From positions 6,800,847-6,864,846 of the forward strand of contig NC_133223.1 of NCBI RefSeq assembly GCF_040436345.1: a stretch of 64,000 nt of DNA. Direction: 5' to 3'. The notes beneath the pieces are model-generated. The model was not told where the DNA came from. It made no database searches and saw nothing but the letters and a program-made list of their open reading frames with translations. The number at the start of each line of letters is the position of its first letter. Position 1 is the first letter of the stretch. The DNA is from Pagrus major (Eukaryota; Chordata; Actinopteri; Spariformes; Sparidae). Positions 23,577 through 34,900 of the stretch are shown here, in pieces. A program made the translations under genes and the position numbers.

Positions 23577-23937
23577 CACAGTTGTGCCCTCTGGAAACAA
23601 ACTGTTGTTGTGTTTGGTTGTTTTGGTGCACAGTGTTCTGAGCGCCTACCAGAGGAGAGAAGTGATTTATCCAGGGTGTGATGGGTCTGATGTGATGTTT
23701 CCTGCCTGTGTCCTCACTCTGGGTGTATATAAGACCTGAATGGAGTTGGCACCGATGATATTCTCTGTAGTCCTCTGTGTTCGATCATGTCGTATTTGGT
23801 GGCTAATCCGAACCAGACGCTCATGGATGAAATGAAAACAGACAGCATGATGCAGTGTAGAACAGGATCAGCAGCTCCTGCTGCAGGTTGAACTTCCTGA
23901 GCTGAGGCATGAAGTACATCCTCTGCTGGGCCATGTG
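23577..23937 (-). pseudogene. LINE reverse-transcriptase C-terminal relic
   Basis: The minus strand encodes AQQRMYFMPQLRKFNLQQEL, LILFYTA, SVWFGLATKYD in another frame, and a decayed SDPSHPG-like tail. Several stops and frame changes make it a dead fragment. It comes from upstream of the domain represented by the other LINE tails here and may be the same or a related family. Confidence 0.75.
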
Positions 23938-24599
23938 ACCAGAGCTTTTATAGGAGTTATGGAAACAATTTATGTTACGGAGACGTGAATTATCTTACCT
24001 TCATGCATGAAAACACTTTAATTAATTCATGTGGTACTTCATTAACTACCAGGAAGTACAATGATGACTGGATGTAAGAACAATAATGATGCAACATCTT
24101 AGTTATTTAATAATCATGTTCATCTCTTCTTCACAGGTAAGTCTGCAGCTAAAATACTGACCAGTCACAGCAGTGCACATGTATTCTGTTGTATTCCAAA
24201 TTATGTAATCATGTTAACTAAGCATCACTTTTTCATTACACTGATAAATAAAATATGATTATGTTTACTATTGACAGCTAATCGTGTACAGACACCTCAA
24301 AGTTATGAAAATGTTAAGTTCATGAACTACAGACCCCCAGAATTTTGCATTGGTGCGCTTTACTTTTTCCATTTAGCACATCATTTAGGTGCCCATAATA
24401 ATACATTTCAATTTAATTTCTTAAATGTACAATATATAGCTGCTGCTAGGGGGCTCTCTATCATAGCAAAACAAAAGATGTTTGTGAAACATTGAGTGGA
24501 GTGGGGGACAATTGCTGCTACTCAGCTGCTTAGAGACGGCTACTCTGAATTAAAGCCAGACCCTCTGGAGATGGTCTAAAACGCATGGCCATGGCAAAA

Positions 24600-24720
24600 T
24601 GTGTTTAGGGCGTGCCCAAGTCCATTTTGCTAGTTAAACGCAGATAATCTGGGCACAAAATGAGGGGCATGGCGCAAAGGGGTTGTATTTAGACTCTTCA
24701 TTAGTCATGGGTGTGTTTTG
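24600..24720. repeat. dispersed DNA repeat, copy 1
   Basis: Shares an inverted copy with 43165-43275. Common words are CCAAGTCCATTTTGCT, CATGGCGCA and GGGGTTGTATTTAGACTC. Non-coding. Probably a DNA transposon, class not resolved. Confidence 0.6.
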
Positions 24721-25694
24721 GGCGTAACATAAATTAAACCAATTAGAGTGTGGTATCCCTTTCCCTTTAAGAGTCAGGTGCGCCACGACATGGAGCATGT
24801 AAACAGACTGCATGAAAGAAAACACTGATATTCAACTGAGGAGGAGAAGGAACGCTGCTGATAAAAAGTATCATTCTGATCAATAATGAGAGGAGTGATG
24901 AGAGGAGTGAGATACGTCCTTAATGAGGAAAATATTAATGACATTACCTGCAGCGATCCTCCAGCAGCAGAAACAACATGGGTATCTCTACATTAACATG
25001 CACAGTTGTGTACGAGGAACAGCTGATAAACTTCAGTGTTCTTCTACACATTAAAAACAAACACGGTTCAGATCGATACAATCAAACAGTTGGAGTGAAG
25101 CAGTCGTCTTTCGGATAAATCCTGAGATTCTGACTAAACATATTTATTTCAGAAGCTATAAGTTTAGTTCTGTTTTTCCCGAAGGTTTCCTTTTCAGCTT
25201 TTAGTTTTTGCTCCTTAAATGTTTACTGTGAAATACCTGAAAGCAGCTTCTGTTATCACTCAAACAGTGTGTACATGTACTGTGAACCCTCCTGTGAAGG
25301 TGCATCTTCAACTCTGAATAATGCATCCTTTAAATAGCAGGAAACACACTGTGCCTTTGGGCTCTATTTTACGTGCCGTGTTAGTCTTAATTTAAGACTA
25401 AATTAAATTAAAACCAACACCCCCAGGGGCGCACAGGTGGGCCCAAGTGCATTGGTTATTTGCACAACATGGCTGTTCTTTATTTAACCACACAGACAAA
25501 CACACTATCTGTGTGTGCTGATGCTCGCTAACAACGACATTAGCTAACATTAGCTTACGGCTAGTGTACAGTAAAGTAATCTGGCTGTTTGAGGGGCAGA
25601 TAAACACTGCACGAGTAACGCAAATAAACATAAATGTTCCCGCCGTCAAACTCGCTGGACTGTTGATGTATACACCATTAAACAACCAGCACTG

Positions 25695-25975
25695 ATGGAA
25701 AACCATTCCAGGTGTCTACCTCATGGAGCTGATTGAAGGAATGCCAGAAGTGTGCAAAGCTGTCATCAAAGAAAAAGGTGGCTACTTTGAAGAATATAAA
25801 ATATAAATCATATTCTGGGTTGTTTAACACTTTTTTGTTTACTACATAATTCCATATGTGTTCCTTCATAGTTTGGATGTCTTCAGTATTGATCCACAAT
25901 GTAGAAAATAATAAAAATAAAGAAAAAACATTGAATGAGAAGGTGTGTCCAAACTTTTGACTGGTAGGGTGTATT
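25695..25975 (+). mobile_element. Tc1-like relic: transposase end and terminal repeat
   Basis: The coding tail resembles CAKLSSKKKVATLKNIKY, followed by the typical Tc1 3' sequence TTGTTTACTACATAATTCCA and the terminal repeat GTGTGTCCAAACTTTTGACT ending near 25970. Only the last part of a Tc1 element of the salmonid type remains. Confidence 0.8.
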
Positions 25976-26177
25976 TGTTCAAAGGCAACTGTCTGCACAA
26001 CCAGCTGGTGTATGTTCAAACATTTTTAAAGGCTTGTTTTTATTTGATCAGACCTGCTCAATTTCAGGCGCACCAGTGCAACCAATGAACTCTGGAGCCT
26101 GATAAGTAATACATTATTTGTCAGTGTAACAGATGGACCACTATTTGAATGGTATGAATTCATGATAATTCATGTAG

Positions 26178-27053
26178 GATGAATTAGCCTAATGTGGGAC
26201 ATTCTTTTCAGACTTCTGGAATACATTGCAATTTGAAGCCAACACATTGAATCCACACTCAGCATACTGAAAGAGTCTGTGTTAAAAGGCCTAAATCACG
26301 TCAGTTCATATAATAAGAAAGTCTCAATACATTTGTGTGTGACAGTCCCACATTTTGATATATTTAAGTGTTCACCCTTTGAAGTTCAGCAGTGAAGTTG
26401 CTGCACTTGATACTGCTCCTCTAATGTCAGTGCAGGCTGGCAGGGTAGGATGTTAGTCTATAAAGCACCGCTAACTATAGCGGCCTGTTATTTGATGACT
26501 TGATTGACTGCATTAAGGTTGTGAACGAATTGTGAGCGTCCATGCTTTTCTACCCCCACCAGATAAACTGCAAATGGCCTTGTGACAAATGGCTGAAGAC
26601 GCCATGTTGACTCTGTTCTGAGGGTTAGGGGTAAAACTTGGAAATGGGATTGGGCCACACTCCCTTCATGCATACATACAACCACAAAAATACATAACCC
26701 TAATTCCATTTTACCAGAGATGAAGGCACTGCAATTATTGACTATAATTTGCTCTTCACCTTAAATATCTAAAATAATGAATTAGAAGACCAAAACCTTG
26801 GAAGTAACTATTGTTATTGATATCAGCCGCTCCACACACCCTATAGTACTGTCCCACATTAGACAGATCATACTGTCCGACTTTTCAAACATGTTTCCTG
26901 AAGTGGGACAAATGAAAATTTGATTCAAATAACAAATACAGAGTATATATATAAATTTGATTAACAGATATATCATTAATACATCCTTATGATACGAGCA
27001 GGATTGGACCCACACCCACTAGAGCTTAAGTGTCCCACATTAGACTAATTCAC
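26178..27053. mobile_element. about 875-bp element with 23-bp terminal inverted repeats
   Basis: The left end GATGAATTAGCCTAATGTGG and the right end, reversed, GGTGAATTAGTCTAATGTGG match over 23 bp with two differences. The terminal word GTCCCACATT recurs inside, near 26346 and 26851. No transposase was recognised and no target duplication is obvious. Confidence 0.65.
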
Positions 27054-27495
27054 CCACCGTCACCATGTGTCAGCGGCCCTGATGCTGCAACACAAGCTGC
27101 TCTTGGTTTTCTCCTACATGGCTGCCTGGGAGGACAAGAAAAGGCGATAAAGCTAACCCTTTCCTCCGGATTACTGCATGATGTATAGTGACTGAACCCC
27201 CTAACCAGACTGCTTTGCTGATTGCAGTATAAAAAGAACTCTGCCACCTGTATTTAATTAAAAATGATATCTATTATTGCACCGTAAATGAGTCTTCAAC
27301 AAAAAGAAAAAGGGATCTGCAATTTGTAATAATAGGCCTAAAAATATCAAAGAGCAGTCATGGACTTTGAAAAGAAGAAGTGGTAATTAACAACCCCTTG
27401 ATTATACTGTCATATAAGTGACTGCCTCCTAATTATCACAGTATGCTTGGACTTGACATGCTGGATGACGCAGCGTCACAAGAGGTTCCAGGTTC

Positions 27496-27824
27496 TCAAA
27501 AGTTCTCCTTTCCAGGGCAGCGAGGCAGAGTAGTTTTGAGCCAGAACAAGTTGTTTGAGGAAGTGTCCCTCCGGATAGAGAGCTGCTTCAGCCTCTGTAA
27601 ACCTTGGAGGTTGATGAAAGCTCTGCCTTCCACAGAAATGATGTTATTCTCTCTCCAACACTCTACAACAGACCCAAAAACGCCACAAAGGAGCCCCAGG
27701 AGAGCTCTGTCAGAAGGTCCCTGGACAGATCCAAATACTTTGTGTTGAATGGGAAGTTGCTTAGAGCAGTGGGGAAATTTCTGGCTGAGCAGATGCTATA
27801 GTTCAGGTCTGGGAGACTTTTACA
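27496..27824 (-). pseudogene. leucine-rich-repeat protein fragment, frameshifted
   Basis: The minus strand first reads CKSLPDLNYSICSARNFP, like an LRR N-terminal cap with paired cysteines, then PFNTKYLDLSRDLLTEL, WGSFVAFLGLL and a stop. A second frame continues with ENNIISVEGRAFINLQGL and QRLKQL, again LRR-like, ending at a TGA (27496-27498). The two frames make one LRR array only if a shift near 27640 is allowed. It is best called a decayed exon or retrocopy of an LRR protein. I cannot say which one. No partner exons were seen nearby. Confidence 0.55.
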
Positions 27825-28704
27825 TCCCTCATAACAAGCTCAAACTGCCCCAGGAACTGAAGAGGCAAGAGATGATAGTGAAGGGAAAGTAACCGATAGG
27901 CAGGAGAAACAAAGAAATACAGTTTCCCAAAGGTTTCCCAACATACAGAATATCCAATACTTCATGTATCCAATGATCTACATTACTGTACATCCAATGC
28001 AAAATGATGACTGTATCAATAAAAAGTTGTGAGTTAAGTGTGAACCAAACAAAAAAAGTCCTTTGCAGGTCACTCAAAGTGTAACAAAGTGAGAAATCCA
28101 GCCTTACTTGGCCTGGACAGTCAGCAGACAGCGGAGGCCAGATGCCTGCCAGGAGCTGAAAAGAGGTTGTCTCGTTGAACTGCCAGTGCCAGGGCATCAG
28201 GGCTACTCAGACAAAAAGAGTGTGAATAATTGACAGTGCAGCAGCCCGGTGTAGTCACATTGAGCTAATGGAGGATGGAAAACATGCACTCTGGAGAAGA
28301 GGAGTTGGCACAGAGTCCTGTCTGGTGTAATGTAACACAGAGGTCCTCTAAGGCAGGCGAAAGGTGCCTGTTTTTGGAAGAATTGAGTTGTTACTGTATA
28401 GACATTTCATAGGTGGAACTGGTCTGGAAGCAGAACCAACTTACTGCTACTTAGTGGTAGTGAAACCCGAAGACTGAAGAGAAAATAAGCATGTCATGTT
28501 GCTTAAGTGGGACAGGCAACCAGCAGCCTATAATAGGGTGAGATACAGCCACAGTCCATGTCTTTAATACCAAATTTACATACTGGAACACTGATTATCA
28601 TTGGGAGTGAAGTTCACCTCATGGTGGTGTGCTGAAGGGTTTTTAATTTTTTGTTAATTCTGGCGACCCCTACGGAGGTTGTCGAAGAAAGACTTCACCA
28701 GACC
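27825..28704. other. intergenic DNA, no gene recognised
   Basis: A minus-strand frame at 27829-28197 ends ISCLFSSWGSLSLL next to the LRR relic. It could be chance or a decayed signal peptide. Nothing else was recognised. Confidence 0.35.
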
Positions 28705-28790
28705 AGACCAGCAGACTACAGAGCAGCTTCTTTCCTCAGGCTGTGAGACTCCTCAGTCCATCCTCAGCACCTCACCCTCAAAAATACTTT
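28705..28790 (+). mobile_element. short LINE ORF2 tail fragment
   Basis: CAGACTACAGAGCAGCTTCT and GGCTGTGAGACTCCTCAGTC match the plus-oriented end of the LINE tail at 22840-22890. Only about 85 bp remains. Confidence 0.6.
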
Positions 28791-29344
28791 TAATTTCTTA
28801 TCTTATCCAACCAGGATAAGTCAGAATCCGACCCAGGGTCAGGCATTAGGAATAGCTATAATAACTATGGAGAAATCTTCTTTCTGATGGTCTCGTTTGC
28901 TCATGTAGTTCATAAAGAGGTATCAGAAATAAACTGAGACTGTTTAAAACAGTTAAAACTCATTTTAAAATGACAAAGGCCAGTTCTGAACTGGTAACGT
29001 CACCCTTTAAACTATCCACACAAGCCAGCTAGACATCCAAGTGCACATGTTAGCTACACTGCTAACCTCACAAGATAAGAATGTCTGTAAAAAAGAATCC
29101 TCTGTTTTAAGCCGCACAATATTCAGAATCAATATTTTTATTAACAGTGGACAAACGACTGTGTAACGTGAAATATGTCACAGAATTATATAATTACTTT
29201 CCCTATGCTCCACAAAGCATTTTAGCATCTTTTGGCTAATTATTTAGCTTAAACTTTTTCAGTCCACTGTATGCTAACCGCTCTGAACAGAGAAAACAAA
29301 GTTAGCAACTAGCTGGTGAACAAAGTTGAGCATTTAGCAACTAA

Positions 29345-29830
29345 AGAATCACATACAGGTGGAGACTGGAGTCAATGTGACTTGAGGTCCAGTTGATGTG
29401 AGTCACTGATAATGACTTGCAGCCTGACTTGGCAGAAAATAAGCGACTTGAGACTCAACTTGGACTTGGAAGTTACGACTTGTGACTTGAGACATGAAGA
29501 CTGGAATGACCTACCTCTGCTAGTTTTATGTTTCAGTTTAGTTTTTTTAGTATTTCACTGTTTAAAAGTGATGGGGAGGGAAGTTACTTGTTTTTTGTTT
29601 GATTACACTTTTTTCATTGAATATCAATAAAAAACAAATTAAATGAATGCCCTCCCTTTTGTGTTTATAAAGACTGGATACTGCAGGTTCAGCTGAGGAA
29701 TATTGGGGGGGACTTGCCCTTACCTAAGGACTTGACTTGACTTGACTTAACTTGCCCATGAAACAAATGTCTTAGGACTCCCTTGAGACTCAGTCTTGTG
29801 TCTGGTGGAGACCAAGAGTACAAGCAGTGA
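29345..29830. repeat. ACTTG-rich dispersed fish repeat
   Basis: Many copies of GACTTGAGACT and CTTGGACTTG words on both sides, plus a GACTT run at 29729-29752. Related sequence lies at 53110-53240. Non-coding. Confidence 0.55.
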
Positions 29831-31348
29831 CTGTTGGTCTTGTATCATTCAGCTACAGGTAAATGTTAACGTTGCCCTGTATCTGCAAGATGTGTTAGTC
29901 AGCAAGTTTTTGCCAACACAACTAACTTCATTAGATGAATAAGTTTCCCTGCCCGCTGTGGCTAAACAAATCAATTAATCGTGCTTTAATTTAAATGGCT
30001 TACAGTATATTGTTTTTAATTAATTTAAACTTTATTATAGTAATGTAATGTATTAGTCATGGTGGGACTATGGGGGGGAGAAGGAGAATGTATAGGTCAA
30101 AACTCTAATGGCAGTCAAATCACATGCTTTGTACATGTAAGCTGTTTCACTTTGAACCAATAATACCAAACTGTCAGCATTCATTTACCACATTTTCTGA
30201 CACATACTGAATATATAGTAGGAGCTACTTCATCTAATCCCTCCTTGCCTCGCCTTGGCGCAAGAGATTCAGCAATATGCAGTTAAATATAAACGAAGAC
30301 TAGAATTTTGGAGATTAAAAAAAAAATCCTGTCATTAATCAGTGGCCTGAGCTTGTACCAAGAAACTGAATGGTTCTCTGGGTTTTAGAGGCAAATGATG
30401 ATACAGGAACTTTGTCATGTGTTAGGGATTTGGTAAATTGACATCCCCGCAGAGCACTTCGCTAAAAGCCGACTTTAAACTTTCATCTGTAAGTCACAGC
30501 TTCCAGGATTAAAACTAATTTAACGCTATCCAGCAGACTGATATTGAACATGTTGCACCAAAAAGGAAATTTCGTACCATAGAAAATGCCTTGGGAAGCC
30601 CTGCCATGACTCTGTGATGAAGCTGGGGGAAGATTATTGGTGCTGGGGTTGATTTCTCGGCTGCAGCGAGCTGTGGCTGCTGCTCGGTATCATGGGAGCC
30701 CCCGAGCCTGGAACAGAAAACCAGATCAGGAGCGTAAAGGAAGGGAAAGTCACTGAAATCAACAAGGTTTATCACCATTCATTAAGCACCTCGACGTAAC
30801 TGCTCATTAAAATCCTTTCTTCATGTCATTTTAAGGGTGCACGTGAAAGGCTTTGCAAAGGAAGCTGGTGTAATGATTACTCATCAGGCTTCAGTGTGGA
30901 GGCAGCAGATGGCAGTGTTGCTATCTGGATCCATGCAGTCAGAGGGCAGTGGTGAGAAGAAGGCATTGTTTTGACAGTATGGAGGTAGCTCTGGGCATAT
31001 CTGCTTCAGATATATGGGTGTGAAATTTGGGCCAACACCTCCTTTCCTCACTTTGGCTGAAGATAGGCGCGTAGAGTTGCGAAGTGAGAAGATGTGGTTG
31101 TGAAATTTGTTCCCCACCACACACATCACCAGTTTAAAGTTTTCTTTTTCTTTCTGTTTTTCATTAACATGGAAGCCTAGTTTAGCAGGTAGAGAAAATT
31201 GATAGAAACATGGATGACAGATGGCTCTAAATACTGCAATACCCATTAACCTTAGCAGCTTATGTTATAGAGAAGCATCTACTCATTGTTGAAATCAAGA
31301 GCAGCAAATTCAATATGCTTCATTGTTTGAATCAGTGACAAAACACAA
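29831..31348. other. intergenic DNA, no gene recognised
   Basis: No exon was recognised. 30480-30880 is more GC-balanced and free of recognisable repeats. Confidence 0.35.
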
Positions 31349-31990
31349 GGTAAAGGTTACAAGGTAAATTTATTGTTATTTTTTCTAAATCACAAGGGTT
31401 TAAAAAAAGGAAAAGTTTGAGTCCTGCTACATTTATTTTGGAAAAAGGAGTGTTGAGGATGAGTTCAGGAGTCTCACAGCCTGGAGAATGAAGCTGCTCT
31501 GTAGTCTGGTGGTACGGCAGCAGATACTTCTGTATCTGTTGTCAGATGGCAGCAGGGTGAACAGACTTTGGCTGGGTGGGTGTCGGTTGTCTTTTAGTAT
31601 CTTTGGGCTCTGTGCAGACATCTCACTTCACTGATGTCACTGATACTCTGTAGATGGTACCAGTGATATTCTGGTGGTTTTAACCAGCCGCTGTAGAGCC
31701 TGCCTGTCCTGGGCCGTGAAGAACCAGGCCAGTTTGTGATGTTTCCAGTCAGGATGCTTTCTATGCTCCTCTAAATGTTTACCAGATTGTTGCTCTGGAA
31801 TTGAATCTTCCTAGGTTGTTTTTCTGCAGGGTGGTGATGTGTGATGACCAAGATAGGTTCTCTGTGATGGCAATTCCCAGAAACCACTAACTGTTCACCT
31901 GCTCCACCTCAGCCCCACTGATGTAGACAGTGGTGTGTGAACCATAGTTGACGACTTGCTCCACAACTGATCTGATGTCTGAAAATGAAT
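31349..31990 (-). mobile_element. longest LINE ORF2/3' UTR relic of the shared family
   Basis: On the minus strand it reads HPPSQSLFTLLPSDNRYRSI, TTRLQSSF and QAVRLLNSSS at the 3' side. Upstream in element orientation it extends through the VN-FKFLG-like region of ORF2 (sequence around 31850-31930), with frame damage. The 3' UTR ends at about 31349 in the same TTACCTTGTAACC words as the copy at 7216. Confidence 0.75.
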
Positions 31991-34900
31991 TGATTTAAAC
32001 CACTAAATGTTGTATTTAGTTTCTACCAAGAGTGCGTTTTAGCTTCTTCTGCTGTTACTTGGTGATTTTCTTTTTTTCTCTTTCTTACACAAATGCTCAG
32101 TAATAGTCATAATGACTTCTCTCCTTAAAATAGAATGTTATTTCTGCTAATAGGAGTCTTTCAATCAATAACAAAACAAACCCTGTAAGTAGCTGGTATC
32201 TATGTGATTCATGCAGAAACGTTTATGGATGAGGTAAGGTGACCAAATGAAGCACACTTTTACCTTGAACAAGTTGTTTTTAGACTAAAAAGTAAAGATA
32301 CCTTTTGCACAGCAGTGCTTCTCTCCTTAGTGCCAGCTAGTGCAGCGAAAAAACATTTATATTCCAACGCACACCAAGGTACCATTGGCACTATCTTATT
32401 AACAAATGATATTAAAAACAACATCGGATTTGTCAGATTCGCTCTCTGTGCTTGATTGCCAACAGGTGTTACTTCAAATAATCAGGTGCTGATATGCAGA
32501 GAATACAGCACATTTACCAATACAAAGAAGTCAACAACAACAGGAAATAGAAACCACAACTTCACTGAACAAAACTACATCATACAGTTTAATAACTATA
32601 AGATAATGGGATACAAAAAAATATATATCTGAGTAAAAAATCTGGCTGATCCATCTACAATACTACAGAGGAAAACAAGATACATAATGCATACAATTCA
32701 TCATAGATATAAATCAGAGTACAAAGTACACCACTTTCTTTGTATGATAAACATCAAACTGGTAGAAACAAGTAGAAAAAATATATATTAGAAAAGGGTA
32801 ATACATAACGACATTACAAAAGTCAGAATGCATATGAATCCAAAAGAAATCTCAGACACAAAGTGCATAAATATACTCATGATAAAAATATCATCTCTTT
32901 GTAGAAGAAAAGGAGAAAAAATAGAAGTCCATGTGGCTCCGCAGAGTGAAGACTATATACCCAATATGCTTCTATTCAGTAACTGATATATGATATTGCC
33001 ACCCCTCGGGTTAGGAGTGACTCTCTCAGTCCCTTTGAATAAGGGAAGCAGCAGAACCATCACCAACCACCATTCTTTACTTTGCTCTTGTTTTTAGATT
33101 TTTGAATGCAGAAATGTTACATATTACATTTGCCTTTTTTCCTATTGTCAATTAATCCCAGGAAAAGACTAAAACCAACAACCGTCCATTAGTGCTCTCC
33201 AGCTGCCCATACTCTGTGCTACTCAACCCATTCTTCCCTACTGAGGGCATCAATCTTTTTAAAAATGGCTTTCAAAGATAAAGTGACATAATTAAAGAAT
33301 GACAAGGCAGTTTCCTGAATCAGCAAATGATACTTGAACAGGAATGAACAGCGTACTTGTTGGGGAATCCTTTTTAGCTGTATAATAGAACAAGAACTTA
33401 TTTATTGCACTGGTGAGCACCAGGATGGTTTATGTGGGATTGACTCAAATATAAACTACCTTGCCCATGTTCATGGTTATGAAAGAACATGTCACAGTGT
33501 AACAGTGTGACTTCAGGATGTGTTTTTAATCTTTTTTTTTTAAATTTATTTTTTACAACACTTGTTTCTGTGGCACTGAGAAATAAGCTACATCATTATC
33601 ACTTGCAAGCCTTCCCTGTACAATTTTGATGTCCACAGGCCCGTGCATTTGACTTCTGTCTCTATCTTTTGTACTCAGTTTGATGTTCATTCAAGCCCTA
33701 AAGCTCTACTACTACCATTTTCTCTGCAGAAGACTGAAACTTTTACTTCCAAAACCCCAATGCACCAGAACAACACCCACGATTTTACATGTGTATCTAT
33801 TTGTGACAAATATAAATGTAGTGTCGGGGCGTGCACCTGGTGGAGACCTACACACTTCACCTCGATGTAGTTAATTTTGAATGTTCACACAGGCAGCTAA
33901 CATCATGGAGTGAAAAGAAAAACATGAGCCATCTGTTTTGACAGAGTTCTCTGTCATATCGCCTGACAAGTCATATAAAAGGATTATTGATAATCTGTCA
34001 CCTCTGGTACTTTATGTGTTCCTGTGGTTCAAATATGATATTTGAGTGAAAGTGCCTCCAGTACTGATGGATGTTTCCAGCGGCATTCCACTGTACACGT
34101 TATTGATGCCGTGCACCATTGATCTGACCTGTTATTTTCATTCTGTCTGATTCTCAAAAGTGTTACCAATATTTTTCTGCAGAATATATGAGCCTGAAGA
34201 GCTGCGTGGGCTTACTACTGATATCTAAAAACAGGGCCAGCCACTAGGTCAGGCAACATCAGCAAAATTTCAAATAAGAGCAAACTGTAACCTAAACCAT
34301 AACCAGATATTGATTATGGAAGATGAGCCGAAGACGCACAACCAGCAGCCTTTAGTTTCAAGCAACTTTATTTGCTGTTCAATGGAAAAGTTTCTGTGTT
34401 CTATATTCTGGCTTCAGTCTCTCCATGTCAGTTTCCTGAAGCCTATTTTCTTAAAATCAATGTTTTCTCCTGTAGGCACCTGCTGCCAGTTCCTGAATAA
34501 GAACATTTCATTGTACTGGCCTGCAAACTGGTAAGTACGTGGTAAGTGGCAGTTACCAAGCAACATATTTGAAATGTCTTTGTAAATTACTAAATTACCA
34601 CAATAATTACCCCAAAATGTGTTTTCCAATAAGCAGTTAATAAATAGCTGCTAGGTTTAGCTTTCTTTAATATATTTCCAGGAAACTGGTTTCTGCTTAA
34701 CTTCTGTTGATCGTGCCAGTTTACTTTCCAACTAGTTTCTGTCCAACTTCAGGACAGAAGGTCAGGAGCAGGTCGGGCTCGTAAAATATATATTTTTTTA
34801 ACCATTTACATTTTTACCAATTACGATCACTACAGCAGATCGGTCCAACTTTGAACAATTTTCCTACATATCAATTTTTTATATTTAGCCAAATACAACT

